The position numbers were made by a program, and so were the translations under genes. The notes below the pieces were generated by a model. That model worked only from the letters and a program-made list of their open reading frames with translations, did not search any database and was not told the origin of the DNA. Positions 27,877-36,796 of a DNA stretch of 64,000 nt are shown here, in pieces. The stretch comes from Mycobacterium cookii (GTDB lineage: Bacteria > Actinomycetota > Actinomycetes > Mycobacteriales > Mycobacteriaceae), in the NCBI RefSeq assembly GCF_010727945.1, contig NZ_AP022569.1, forward strand, positions 372,001 through 436,000. Direction: 5' to 3'. Each line of letters starts with the position of its first letter. Positions within the stretch are counted from its first letter, which is position 1.

Positions 27877-29730
27877 ATGGCACTCACCCCTGCGCCCTAT
27901 GTGGCACAGCAGCGTCTGATGAATGCATCGTGGCTGGCCTCTCTTGGACCTGACCACGCACAGAGGGTCAGGTCTATCAATGCTATCTACGATGAGCGAC
28001 GGGCCACGATACGGGCCATGGGTGTGGTCACCATAAACTTAAACGGAAGTGTCACATACAGCGGCACCTCTGCGTTTGGACTTGCGCACTTGAGTTTGGT
28101 GGTGAGCAGGAATCTCGCTGGCATGGATAACCGCGAGCGAGAATACCTGAGGATTATCGAGCTGCTGAATAGCGCCGGTGATGGCAATTATAACACCAAC
28201 TTCTATAACGCGGAAAAAGTCGCGCTGCTTTACGCTGATGGAAAAGGGGCGTGCAGCGAAGAGTGGTTTAAGCCCGGCAAGACTTCATTCACCGACAAAG
28301 AGGTTATGGCCAGAGCGTTCGGCACTGTTGACCAGGCCATTAACGAGATCCAGCAGCATATCGCTCAACTTGACCAAAACACTACTTTACATCCTGCTTA
28401 TCGAGCTATCGTCGATGAAGCCAAAAGTCGCATCAATCCCTCCGGCGGAGGAGCGTGGTTGAAATCATCCGAGGTGGCAGGCACCGCGTTTGCTGACAAA
28501 GGTCCATACAAGCTGTACATCGGTTCGTTTGAGGACGGTTCCATGCTGTCATATTCGGGAGACGGGTCGATGGTCACGATCGCGCCACCAGGTTCGGGCA
28601 AGACTCAATGCAATGTCTTTCCGAACTTGCTGGTGTGGCAAGGACCGGCCATCGTGCTGGACGTCTCGGGTGACCTCTACGAGCACACCGCAGCCTGGCG
28701 TGCCGCCAACGTCGGACCGGTATATAAATTCGACCCGCTGGAACCCGAAGACAGCAATAAATACAACCCGCTGACATTTGTGCGCCAAGAGCCCGACTAC
28801 ATCTGGGAAGACTCGCGCCTCCTAGCCGAGATGATGATCGTCCCGTCCGGGGCCGCCGATCCGTTCTGGGAAAATGAGGCGCGAACTGTCCTGACCGCGG
28901 CGATAGCCCACGTCTGCTATTCCCATCCGCCAGCCGAACGGCCCATGTCCGCGGTTCTCGACGTACTCTTCGGCGGCGAAGCCTGGGACGACATGATTCT
29001 GGGCCTCAAAATGGCAATCGACGTCCACGTTATGACGCAACACGCCAATTCCTTGTCCTCCATGAACGAGAAGACGCTCAGCAGCGTCCTGCAAACAGCG
29101 CGCTCAAGTTTGGGCGCATGGACTGGAGAGCGGGTAGCGCGAGCGACAGCGCGCTCGGATTGGGACCCACTGGACCTTCGCAGCGGCACTAATCCAACGA
29201 TATATATCTCAGTCCAGCCAAATCAGGTCGAAACCTACCTGTCGCTGCTGCGGGTGTTCATCGGCCAGCACATCAGGGTCCTCACTGGCGGTCGCGTCCC
29301 CCCTCGGGATGCGCCCCCAATCCTGCTCATGCTCGACGAGTTGCCGAGGCTCCGCTACATGTCACCCGTCGATGAGGCACTCAACATCGGCCGCAAATAC
29401 AACCTGCGGCTCTGGATGTTCGCGCAGAGCGTCGGCCAGTTCCAGGTGGCATATCCCAACGGCGACGGCATGCTTGGTTCTTGCGCCGTCCGCATCTTCA
29501 TGAACCCCAGTGGCGCGGACGGGCTTGCCGAACGGCTGTCCGAAGAACTGGGATACGTGGACTCGCTCAACGACAATTCCCGCAAGCGCCTGGTAGACGC
29601 CGCCGATCTCGCCGGGCCGTCTTACAAGGACAAGCAGCTCGTGCTGGCCGCGGGTACCAAGCCGGCCATGGTGCGAAAAGACTTCGCCTTCGCCAACCCC
29701 GAACTCGCGCGACGAATGAATGGGCAATAG
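27877..29730 (+). CDS. Orphan VirD4/TraG-type coupling ATPase lacking a membrane anchor
   Basis: A 617-residue P-loop ATPase of the T4SS-DNA_transf family. Walker A is APPGSGKTQCNVFPNLL (about 236-252), the next strand IVLDVSGDLYEHT is typical of TraG, and Walker B is ILLMLDELPRL (482-492), followed by GRKYNLRLWMFAQSVGQ. Family members normally have two N-terminal membrane helices and feed DNA or protein to a conjugation channel. Here the first 230 residues are soluble and unfamiliar. No relaxase, VirB4 or channel gene lies nearby. AAGGAG (27862-27867) precedes ATG 27877. Transfer, defence or DNA translocation are all possible. Confidence 0.82.
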   Translation: MALTPAPYVAQQRLMNASWLASLGPDHAQRVRSINAIYDERRATIRAMGVVTINLNGSVTYSGTSAFGLAHLSLVVSRNLAGMDNREREYLRIIELLNSAGDGNYNTNFYNAEKVALLYADGKGACSEEWFKPGKTSFTDKEVMARAFGTVDQAINEIQQHIAQLDQNTTLHPAYRAIVDEAKSRINPSGGGAWLKSSEVAGTAFADKGPYKLYIGSFEDGSMLSYSGDGSMVTIAPPGSGKTQCNVFPNLLVWQGPAIVLDVSGDLYEHTAAWRAANVGPVYKFDPLEPEDSNKYNPLTFVRQEPDYIWEDSRLLAEMMIVPSGAADPFWENEARTVLTAAIAHVCYSHPPAERPMSAVLDVLFGGEAWDDMILGLKMAIDVHVMTQHANSLSSMNEKTLSSVLQTARSSLGAWTGERVARATARSDWDPLDLRSGTNPTIYISVQPNQVETYLSLLRVFIGQHIRVLTGGRVPPRDAPPILLMLDELPRLRYMSPVDEALNIGRKYNLRLWMFAQSVGQFQVAYPNGDGMLGSCAVRIFMNPSGADGLAERLSEELGYVDSLNDNSRKRLVDAADLAGPSYKDKQLVLAAGTKPAMVRKDFAFANPELARRMNGQ

Positions 29731-30108
29731 CGACCGCCCCGCGTCCCGTGCACTTAACCATGGCTGCTCGAACTCATAAAGGCGCCTGGGTTTTTCCGGC
29801 ACTGGCCGCTAGGCACTCCATTGCTTGACCGTCGATTTGCGGTGATATCGAAAGCCAGGCCCGCGCCGTCGTCGTGGGCATCGACGATTATCCGGACGGC
29901 TTTGTGCCCCTCGCGAAGCCGGTGCTCGTCATTCGGTAGGCCCGCCGTGGTCTTGGTCAAGTAATCGTCCCGCTCGTCCTCGGTGTGGCGGTCGCCGTGG
30001 CGTCGGTGTCATCGGCTGAGACGGGTGGACAAGGATTTGCCACCGGTTTCCGGGCCGCTCTACCGGATGGTTTGTCCGCACACCCTCCAGGCGGGACCAG
30101 CACGGTGT
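29731..30108. other. Intergenic stretch with a possible caspase-domain fragment
   Basis: 378 bp without an intact gene. In one plus-strand frame (29829-29939, between two stops) it reads ARAVVVGIDDYPDGFVPLA, which looks like the first strand and loop of a caspase-type (C14) domain, but nothing recognisable follows. This may be a chance match or the remains of a lost island gene. Confidence 0.3.
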
Positions 30109-31179
30109 TTATTTCGGAGGCAGCAACTCGACGCTGGCACCGGGTGAATTCGATGACCCGTGAAGTTCCAATATGCCCCCGGGAGGGGTGTCCGTCGGCA
30201 CGTCGAACGACAACGCGGCCATAGTGGTCACACCGGGGCTGACAACGGTTTCGAATGTCATCGTCCACAGGGCGGCCGCCGGGTCGACTTCATAGACCCC
30301 GCTGTCGATTCTGAGCTTCTGGTCGGACGCGATGAATATTTCGGGTCGCTTGCCGTTGTTGGTGATCGTCAGCCGGGCGGTGACGAACGTGCCCTTGGCG
30401 GTTGTCTGCATGAAGGGAAAACTCGGGTTGGTCACGGTCTTGGACCGGTCGACTGACGTGACGACGAAAGTGACGTTGCCATCTACGGCTTGTTGGCCCA
30501 GCCTCACTGGGGACGCCGCGGGTAAGGTCGGCGGTGACGTGGGCCCGGGTAGTGGCGCCGGAACAACTGGCAACGGAATATGCAGCGGTGCAGTCGGATT
30601 CATCGGGTGCGGTATGGGTCGGCTCACGGGACCGGGCGTGAACGTGGGCGTCGGCACGGGGCGCGCTGCCCGATCGGCGGATCGGGCGTTCACTGTGGCC
30701 ACGACCGTGAAGACGACGAGGCACGCGACGACGGCGACGCCGGTAACGAAAGACAGGCGAGCTGATTTCTCCGGCCTCGGAGGTGGCTTGACGAAGGGCT
30801 CGGCCGGTGGGTTCAGCCCGAAGACTCCCCATCGGTCGTCGCCGTGGAGTAGCGCCTCGTGTTGGTCATCTGCACGCGCGGCGATCTCCGCTCTTTCTTG
30901 ACGGCGGCGATGTCGAAAGCGGATGGCCGGCATGGCCAGCACGATCAGACCAGTTACCACGGCGGTGAGGGCACCCAGGATCAAAAAGGCTTTCCAGTCC
31001 GTCAGGATCAAGGCAAGCGCGGCCAGCGCCCCGATTCCGGTGAGCAACGGGTGAACGGTCATGAAGCCTCGAAAACCGGTCCCCAGCGACGCAACTCCCT
31101 CATCGATCCGGTTCCAATATCGTTTTCCCTGGCTGCCTGATGGGCCCGGGTGCCAGCCTTCGGGAGTAGGCCGTGTCAT
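30109..31179 (-). CDS. DUF2510-like membrane protein with extracellular DUF4352-type domain
   Basis: A 356-residue protein. The N-terminus (EGWHPGPSGSQGKRYWN) is a degenerate DUF2510. Two adjacent membrane segments (about 39-85), a basic loop and a third segment (LSFVTGVAVVACLVVFTVVA) follow. A Pro-rich linker leads to a C-terminal beta domain (VTFVVTSVDRSKTVTNPSF through FVTARLTITNNGKRPE) of the DUF4352 type, expected outside the membrane. It is probably an envelope protein. No partner is obvious. Confidence 0.78.
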   Translation of the reverse strand: MTRPTPEGWHPGPSGSQGKRYWNRIDEGVASLGTGFRGFMTVHPLLTGIGALAALALILTDWKAFLILGALTAVVTGLIVLAMPAIRFRHRRRQERAEIAARADDQHEALLHGDDRWGVFGLNPPAEPFVKPPPRPEKSARLSFVTGVAVVACLVVFTVVATVNARSADRAARPVPTPTFTPGPVSRPIPHPMNPTAPLHIPLPVVPAPLPGPTSPPTLPAASPVRLGQQAVDGNVTFVVTSVDRSKTVTNPSFPFMQTTAKGTFVTARLTITNNGKRPEIFIASDQKLRIDSGVYEVDPAAALWTMTFETVVSPGVTTMAALSFDVPTDTPPGGILELHGSSNSPGASVELLPPK

Positions 31180-31300
31180 TTGACCTGCACGGTACGCCGA
31201 AACCTGGTCCCGCGAAGGCCTATTCGTCGTAGGCTGACATCCGCTTATGGCGCTGGCCTGAGCGCCTTGTCGCGGTTCGACGCCGAGCTGGACCGGCCGG

Positions 31301-31525
31301 CTATGTGTCTGACGACGACGGCGCCGATGGCGGCCAAGACCATGCAGTCACCGGTGCCGGTGACCGCTTGCGTCGCCGAGATCGCGCCTCGAAACCCGCC
31401 TGCGCTTGCCGAGATGGCGTTAGGACTGCGACGGGTTCTTTGGCGGCTCGTCCGACGCCACGACCCTTGTGTGGCTTGCACATCGCGCAGCCGCGCCACG
31501 ACCTTGAGGGGTGGTACTGGCTCAT
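31301..31525 (-). CDS. Small CxxC hypothetical protein (74 residues)
   Basis: A short basic protein beginning MSQYHPSRSWRGCAMCKPHK. Its N-terminal CxxC followed by CKPHK resembles a group of small actinomycete hypothetical proteins that I recall but cannot name. AGGAG lies 10 bp before ATG 31525. The rest of 31180-31772 shows no other credible gene. The second half of the protein is Arg/Ser-rich, so part of the frame may be incidental. Confidence 0.35.
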   Translation of the reverse strand: MSQYHPSRSWRGCAMCKPHKGRGVGRAAKEPVAVLTPSRQAQAGFEARSRRRKRSPAPVTAWSWPPSAPSSSDT

Positions 31526-31772
31526 GGCGGAGCAACTCCTGAGGCCTCGGTGACGTGTTCGACGCGTCGACCCTCGCTGGAGAGCTATTGCGTTTTGCCG
31601 CAGGCCCATACAGCCGCAGGGATGGAGCCGCCTGGCGCTCGGGTCCCGGGATTTCTCGATGGGGTCCGAGCCCCGACCCTGTTCCTGGGCCCGTGTGCTT
31701 AGAGGACGCGAGCCCAGCGCTGGGCACAAGTCGGCGACGGAAATTACACGAAGGACAGCACTTCGGCGACAC

Positions 31773-32249
31773 CTAGCCCCCGCAGTAGTTGTGGGTGGTG
31801 TCGTTGCAGTAATTCCAATCCCGCATTTTGCCTATGCGCACCTCCAGGGCCACACCGTTGCTGCGTGAAACGGAAGCCGGTGGCCCGGTGAACGGGTCAC
31901 CGATGCCGGTAATGAGCTTGATTGTGACTGGCTCGCCCACGGTGTCGTTGCTCGGATTCGAGGCAACGTTGACGGTTCCGGTGGCGGTGTCACCCGAGAC
32001 TGATGTCAGCGTGAAATCTATGGTGGCCAGCGGTGCATCGGCATAGTCGTCGCGACCGGAACAGGCGCCTGGGCAGGCGGAGATGTCAGCGTACGTCAGC
32101 CGACCGGACGCGTCGCTGTTGATGGTGAGTCCCGACGCGTGGGCGTGCCAGGACCCAGTGAATGGGGTGATCCCTGGTATGTCGGCAGCCGCACGCGGCG
32201 TCAACGCCAGCGCGAGAAGCGCAAATCCTCCCGGGGCAATGTTTTTCAC
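31773..32249 (-). CDS. Exported protein of unknown function (158 residues)
   Basis: A signal peptide (GFALLALALTPRAAA before DIPG) and a beta-rich mature domain with the segments FTGSWHAHASGLTINSD and GTVNVASNPSNDT. Cysteines occur in ACPGAC and near the end in YCNDTTHNYCGG, suggesting two disulfides. GTG 32249 has GGAG eight bases upstream. It starts 14 bp after the preceding exported-protein gene, so the two form an operon. The composition is that of small mycobacterial secreted proteins. Confidence 0.7.
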   Translation of the reverse strand: MKNIAPGGFALLALALTPRAAADIPGITPFTGSWHAHASGLTINSDASGRLTYADISACPGACSGRDDYADAPLATIDFTLTSVSGDTATGTVNVASNPSNDTVGEPVTIKLITGIGDPFTGPPASVSRSNGVALEVRIGKMRDWNYCNDTTHNYCGG

Positions 32250-32263
32250 GTCGTTGCTCCGAA

Positions 32264-32689
32264 TCAGAACGGGTTGACAGTGGTATCGCTGCCGACGAAC
32301 ATGCCGTGGCCGGTACCGTCGTGGGTGAAGCGGATGCCGTCACCGCCGGCCACAATTGTCCAACCCTGGATGTGGTAGGTCTGACCCGCGACGAGGGTGT
32401 CGAAGGGCGGGTGGTCGTAGCCGACGCCGATATTCGCGATTCGGTAACTGAACCGGCCCGACGCGGTGACGTAGGCCTGATCATCGTCTGGGGGAGCCTG
32501 CACAAAACTCCCCTGACAGACGACATTGGGGCCGACCCCCGGTGTGGCGTCATCGGAGCCGATCTCGCAGAGCATCGGTGGCGTCTGGGTGGCCATTTTC
32601 GCATCGTGTCCCGGATTGGGATCGGCGCTCGAGGGTGCCGCGCAAGCCAGCGCGACGATGCCGAGCCCCGCCACTGCGCTCATTCTCAT
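32264..32689 (-). CDS. Exported protein of unknown function (141 residues)
   Basis: A signal peptide (MRMSAVAGLGIVALACA, cleavage near SSA before DPNPG) and a mature part with two cysteines (MLCEIG, VVCQGSF). YVTASGRFSYRIANIGVG is followed by a typical beta-rich segment, GQTYHIQGWTIVAGGDGIRF. GAGAGGA precedes ATG 32689 by 6 bp. It is the first secreted gene of a two-gene unit with the 158-residue protein. No family name can be given. Confidence 0.7.
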   Translation of the reverse strand: MRMSAVAGLGIVALACAAPSSADPNPGHDAKMATQTPPMLCEIGSDDATPGVGPNVVCQGSFVQAPPDDDQAYVTASGRFSYRIANIGVGYDHPPFDTLVAGQTYHIQGWTIVAGGDGIRFTHDGTGHGMFVGSDTTVNPF

Positions 32690-32690
32690 G

Positions 32691-32882
32691 TCAGTCCTCT
32701 CGGAACCAAGTGACGATGCCAGCGCCGACGACTTTTGCGCGACCGCGGGCGGATGGCACGGTTAGCCGGGTGCCTCGAGTTTGGTCGTTAGCCCACTTGC
32801 CGACGAGAGCGAGCAAGGCGGGGGTTGCACGCGCAGGACCCGCGATCTCATTTGGCGACGGCGGGCAGCTTCCCGCACCCAC
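32691..32882 (-). CDS. Possible small protein upstream of the exported pair
   Basis: A 63-codon frame that ends 1 bp before the next start and contains its ribosome-binding site. The third positions are fairly GC-rich, and the translation (for example LLALVGKWANDQTRG and VVGAGIVTWFRED) looks protein-like, but it has no known motif and no signal peptide. It could be a leader gene or the 3' end of a decayed gene. Confidence 0.3.
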   Translation of the reverse strand: MGAGSCPPSPNEIAGPARATPALLALVGKWANDQTRGTRLTVPSARGRAKVVGAGIVTWFRED

Positions 32883-32980
32883 AATGCAGGGGCTTTCCTG
32901 GAACTCATCGTCTGTTTAACCGCAGCTCTAATCATTGGGTCAAAGCACCGGACGTGTTCGATTCGGTGAGCACCTCGACT

Positions 32981-33136
32981 TCACATGACAACCTGGATGG
33001 TGTTTTCCTACAACAGTATCCACTCGACGATCTGGTCGGCGTCGACAATTGCCAGCCGATGACTCGTGGTGCAGAGCGGGACATCAGCGGTCGGTTGCAG
33101 CGGCGCCGCGCGATCACCCGGCACCGGCGCGGGTAA
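32981..33136 (+). pseudogene. Duplicate C-terminal fragment of rarA
   Basis: The frame encodes 51 residues ending in a stop that align without gaps to the last 51 residues of RarA (24339-24494). About 32 of 51 are identical, including [11 protein letters not shown] and GAER. The DNA is also alike, with long shared stretches around CGACGATCTGGTCGGCGTCG. Nothing upstream of 32981 matches rarA. It is a truncated paralogous or displaced 3' end and marks the right edge of the island that begins at the rarA stop. Confidence 0.85.
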
Positions 33137-33292
33137 CACTAATCACTCCAGCATTGTCTGGAGGCCGTAGCTCTCTTTCAAAAGAGTTGCGCTTGCGAAG
33201 TCACCCGGGCGTGATAGGGCCCGCGATGCGAATCTGAAACGGTATCTGCCCCTCACCTCCTGTGGTTGGTGTGGCTGATCGTGCTGCCCGAG

Positions 33293-33321
33293 TTGAAATC
33301 TAATATATCAGATGTTAGACA
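33293..33321 (+). promoter_or_regulatory. Promoter with palindromic operator before the catabolic operon
   Basis: TTGAAA (33293-33298) is followed 17 bp later by TAGACA (33316-33321), giving a start near the ATG at 33325/33328 and thus a probably leaderless message. Between them lies ATCTAATA-TATCAGAT (33298-33313), an inverted repeat with 7 of 8 pairs matching. Its ATNTGATATAT-like core resembles GntR-family sites. No regulator gene is adjacent. Confidence 0.5.
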
Positions 33322-33324
33322 TCG

Positions 33325-34680
33325 ATGATGACTTCGAAACGACAGATGGCTCTCGTCGCCTTCATGCAAGCGGGCAGCACCTCGGTCTATGCCGGCTCGT
33401 GGCGTCACCCCGCCACCGAGCACGGTTACCTCGATGCGTCCTACTACGCCAAGATCGGCCGGCAACTCGAGCAGGGCTGCTTCGACCTGATGTTCTTCGA
33501 CGACCGGCTCGCGATGCCCGGCATCTACGGCGGCTCGGTCGCTGACGCCGTCAAATACGGCGCGCGCCCGGTGAAGCTCGACCTGTCGATCGTGCTGGGT
33601 GTGCTGGCCCAGGCGACCTCGCGTATCGGGCTGGGCGCGACCTGCTCCACGACCTACTACCCGCCCTTTCACGTGGCCCGCACGTTCGCCACCCTCGATC
33701 ACCTCTCCGGCGGCCGGGCCGCCTGGAACATCGTCACCTCGGTCAACGACAGCGAGGCGCAGAACTTCGGCACGGACTCGCATCTGGGCCACGACGCCCG
33801 CTACGACCGCGCCGAAGAGTTCCTCGATGCCACCGTCGGGCTGTGGGACACCTGGGAAGACGACGCGATTTTGCACGACCGGGTCAACGGCATCTACGCC
33901 GACTCGGACAAGGTGCACGAGCTGCACCATCATGGTGACTTCTTCTCGGTGCGGGGTCCGCTGACGGTGCCGCGCACCCCGCAGGGACGACCGGTGCTCA
34001 TCCAGGCCGGATCCTCGGGCCGCGGACGCGAATTCGCTTCGCGCTGGGCCGATTTGATCTTCACCGGCGACCCGGGCATCGAGGTCGCGCGCAACCACTA
34101 CGCCGACCAGAAGGAGCGCATCGGCGCAGCGGGCCGCGACCCGGATTCGGTCAAGCTCTGCCCGATGGCCTATGCCGTCGTCGGCGAGAGTGAAGATCAC
34201 GCCAAGGAGCGCGAGCGGGTCTTTCTCAACGACCTCGTGCACCCGATGGCGTCGCTGACCCTACTCTCGGAGCTGATGAACTACGACTTCGCCAAACACG
34301 ACCTCGACGACCCGATCACCGACGAGCTCATCGACTCGGTGTCGGGCATTCGCGGCCTGGTGCAGAATCTACGCGCCCACATCGGTGACAAGATCACCCT
34401 GCGTGACCTCGCCGGTCATCGGGCGACCCTGCTGCAGGGCCCGCGGTTCGTCGGCACCGGAAAGCAGGTGGCCGATCAGATGGAAGAATGGTTCCATGGT
34501 GGTGCCTGCGACGGATTTGTCTTGGCTGCAACGCATCTGCCCGGTGCTTTCGAGGACGTGGTACGGATGGTGATCCCGGAATTGCAGCACCGCGGGCTGT
34601 TCCGCGAGTCCTACAGCGGATCGACGTTGCGCGATCACCTCGGTTTGCAACGGCCGGCCGGCGTGCCCGTCACAGCATGA
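33325..34680 (+). CDS. LLM-class FMN-dependent monooxygenase (NtaA/SnaA/DszA type)
   Basis: A 451-residue TIM-barrel monooxygenase using reduced FMN from a partner reductase. HVARTFATLDHLSGGRAAWN followed by IVTS, and QAGSSGRGREFASRWADLIF, are hallmark segments of the nitrilotriacetate/dibenzothiophene-sulfone monooxygenase group. ATG 33325 or 33328 are both possible and lack a Shine-Dalgarno. It overlaps the next gene by ATGA. With the CoA-transferase and CitE-like lyase it suggests degradation of an organic acid or heteroatom compound; the substrate cannot be read from sequence. Confidence 0.88.
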   Translation: MMTSKRQMALVAFMQAGSTSVYAGSWRHPATEHGYLDASYYAKIGRQLEQGCFDLMFFDDRLAMPGIYGGSVADAVKYGARPVKLDLSIVLGVLAQATSRIGLGATCSTTYYPPFHVARTFATLDHLSGGRAAWNIVTSVNDSEAQNFGTDSHLGHDARYDRAEEFLDATVGLWDTWEDDAILHDRVNGIYADSDKVHELHHHGDFFSVRGPLTVPRTPQGRPVLIQAGSSGRGREFASRWADLIFTGDPGIEVARNHYADQKERIGAAGRDPDSVKLCPMAYAVVGESEDHAKERERVFLNDLVHPMASLTLLSELMNYDFAKHDLDDPITDELIDSVSGIRGLVQNLRAHIGDKITLRDLAGHRATLLQGPRFVGTGKQVADQMEEWFHGGACDGFVLAATHLPGAFEDVVRMVIPELQHRGLFRESYSGSTLRDHLGLQRPAGVPVTA

Positions 34681-35864
34681 TGCTCGACGGCATCCGGGTT
34701 CTCGATGTCGCGACGCTGGCGGCAGCACCGCTGGCCGCGACATATCTCGGCGAGTTCGGTGCCGACGTCATCAAGATCGAACAGCCCGACGGCGGCGACC
34801 CGATCCGCACCTGGGGTAACCAGGTCGACGGCGTCGGGCTGATGTGGAAGTCGTTGGCGCGCAACAAGCGTTCGATCACCCTCAACCTGCGCGTCGCCGA
34901 AGGCCAGGCGCTGCTGCGGCAACTCGTCGAACACGCCGACGTGGTGATCGTGAACACCCGGCCGGCGACCCTGCGCAAGTGGGGGCTGGACTATCCGGCG
35001 CTGAAGGCGGTCAACGAGAAGATCGTCATGCTGCATATCACCGGCTACGGACTGACCGGACCGAAGAGTGAGCGACCCGGCTTCGGCACGCTCGGCGAGG
35101 CGATGAGCGGCTTCGCCAACATCACCGGCGAGGCCGGCGGACCGCCGACGCTGCCGCCGTTCATGCTTGCCGACGGAGTGGCGTCGCTCAACGCCGCGTA
35201 CGCGGTGATGATGGCGCTGTATCACCGTGACGTGCACGGCGCGCCGGGGCAGCTGATCGACATCAACCTGATCGACCCGCTGGCGCGGCTGCTCGAGCAG
35301 ACGCTGCTCGGCTACGACCAGCTCGGTCTGGTGCCGACCAGGGCGGGCAACCGCTGGGACATCTCGGCGCCGCGCAACACGTACCGCACCGCCGACGACA
35401 AATGGCTGGCGATGTCGGGCAGTTCACCGACGTTGGCGCTGAGGGTGTTTCGCGCGATCGGGCGCGGCGACCTGGTCGACGACGCCGACTTCTCCGATCC
35501 GCAGCGACGGCTGGCGCGGGCCCTCGAGGTCGACCAGGTGGTCGCCGACTGGGTGGCCACCAAGACGCTGGCCGAAGCGATGGAGATCCTCGACGCGGCC
35601 GAGGTGGCCGCCGCTCCGGTCTACGACATCACCGATCTCGTTGCCGACGAACAGCTTTCGCATCGCGAGGTCTTCGTCAAGGTCGGCGACGACGAGCTCG
35701 GCGCGATGACCGTCCAGGCTCCGGTGCCGCGGTTCTCCGGCGCGACGGGACGCGTACAGCACCTCGGCCCGCGGATCGGCGAGCACAACATCGAGGTGTA
35801 CGGCGAACTGCTCGGGCTCACCGGCACTGACATCGACGGCCTGCGCGCGAAAGGTGTGCTGTAG
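34677..35864 (+). CDS. Family III CoA-transferase (CaiB/BaiF)
   Basis: About 395 residues. It begins with LDGIRVLDVATLAAAPLAAT and FGADVIKIEQPDGGDPIRTW, standard for CaiB/BaiF enzymes, with the catalytic Asp expected in the later MLADGVASLNAAYAVMMAL region. It moves CoA between carboxylic acids, activating a substrate for the lyase encoded next. ATG 34677 overlaps the previous stop (ATGA), and a second ATG follows at 34680. The next gene starts directly after its stop codon, so translation is coupled throughout. Confidence 0.9.
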   Translation: MMLDGIRVLDVATLAAAPLAATYLGEFGADVIKIEQPDGGDPIRTWGNQVDGVGLMWKSLARNKRSITLNLRVAEGQALLRQLVEHADVVIVNTRPATLRKWGLDYPALKAVNEKIVMLHITGYGLTGPKSERPGFGTLGEAMSGFANITGEAGGPPTLPPFMLADGVASLNAAYAVMMALYHRDVHGAPGQLIDINLIDPLARLLEQTLLGYDQLGLVPTRAGNRWDISAPRNTYRTADDKWLAMSGSSPTLALRVFRAIGRGDLVDDADFSDPQRRLARALEVDQVVADWVATKTLAEAMEILDAAEVAAAPVYDITDLVADEQLSHREVFVKVGDDELGAMTVQAPVPRFSGATGRVQHLGPRIGEHNIEVYGELLGLTGTDIDGLRAKGVL

Positions 35865-36785
35865 ATGACCTCACTGCTGCGCCGCTCCGAACTTGCGGTG
35901 CCCGCGGCCAACGACCACATGTTCGCCAAGGCCGCCGCATCGGACGCCGACCTGGTGTTCCTCGACTTGGAGGACGCCACCGCGCCCGCGCACAAGGAGG
36001 CCGCGCGCGCGAAAGTTGTCACGGGCCTCAACGAACTCAACTGGGGACGCACCGTGCGGGCGGTCCGGATCAACGGCCTGGACACCCAGTGGTGCCACGA
36101 CGACATCATCGAAGTCGTCACCGGCGCCCGGGATAACCTCGAGACCATCATCATCCCGAAAGCGCTTCGGGCACGCGATGTTTGGTGGGTCGACGTACTG
36201 CTCAGCCAGCTGGAGGCCAAACTCGGCCTGTCGCGCCAGATTCGGCTCGAGGTGCTCATCGAAGAGGTGGAGGGCCTGGCCAACGCCGAGGAGATCGCGG
36301 TGGCCAGCGGACGGCTGGACGCGCTGATCTTCGGGGTCGGTGACTTCTCGCTGTCCCAGGGCGCCCGGGTAAACACCAACTTCGACCCGCTCGGCGAATA
36401 TCCCGGCGACTTCTGGGCATACGCGCGCAACAAGGTGATCGTCGCGGCCCGCATCGCCGGCATCGACGCGATCGACGCGCCCTATCCCGACTACGGCAAC
36501 CTCGAGGGCTACGAGCGCGACGCGCGTCGGGCCGCGCTGATGGGTTACACCGGCAAGTGGGCCATCCACCCGAGCCAGATCGCCGTCGCCAACGCGGTGT
36601 ACGCGCCGACCGACGAGGAGATCGCGCTCGCCGAGCGCAACGTCAAGGCCTACCGCGAAGGCGAACAGAAGGGTCTGGGCGCGGTCGGCGTCAACGGCGT
36701 GCTGGTCGATGCGGCACACGTCAAAATGGCCGAGGCCACCCTGCAGCGTGCCGCGCTGATCGGGCGGGGTCCCGCCACGGGCTGA
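35865..36785 (+). CDS. HpcH/HpaI-family CoA-thioester lyase (CitE-like)
   Basis: A 306-residue TIM-barrel lyase. LRRSELAVPAANDHMFAKAA and ADLVFLDLEDATAPAHK open it, followed by VRINGLDT, LEVLIEEVEGLANAEEI with the metal-binding Glu, and GVGDFSLSQG with the Asp ligand. GKWAIHPSQI closes it. This is the CitE/malyl-CoA lyase pattern: magnesium-dependent cleavage or formation of a C-C bond next to a CoA thioester. Its start follows the CoA-transferase stop without a gap, which supports one pathway. Confidence 0.88.
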   Translation: MTSLLRRSELAVPAANDHMFAKAAASDADLVFLDLEDATAPAHKEAARAKVVTGLNELNWGRTVRAVRINGLDTQWCHDDIIEVVTGARDNLETIIIPKALRARDVWWVDVLLSQLEAKLGLSRQIRLEVLIEEVEGLANAEEIAVASGRLDALIFGVGDFSLSQGARVNTNFDPLGEYPGDFWAYARNKVIVAARIAGIDAIDAPYPDYGNLEGYERDARRAALMGYTGKWAIHPSQIAVANAVYAPTDEEIALAERNVKAYREGEQKGLGAVGVNGVLVDAAHVKMAEATLQRAALIGRGPATG

Positions 36786-36796
36786 GGAGACGACCA

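Noticed and set aside
26910..29730. Complete conjugation or ICE locus
   Set aside because: No relaxase, VirB4, integrase or oriT-like sequence is seen. Only a coupling-protein-like ATPase is present.
29754..29960. 68-codon minus-strand frame after the VirD4-like gene
   Set aside because: There is no start signal or recognisable domain, and the opposite strand gives an equally good short string.
24339..33136. Exact attachment sites of a site-specific integrase
   Set aside because: The two rarA ends differ at many bases and no integrase gene is present, so recent site-specific integration is not supported.
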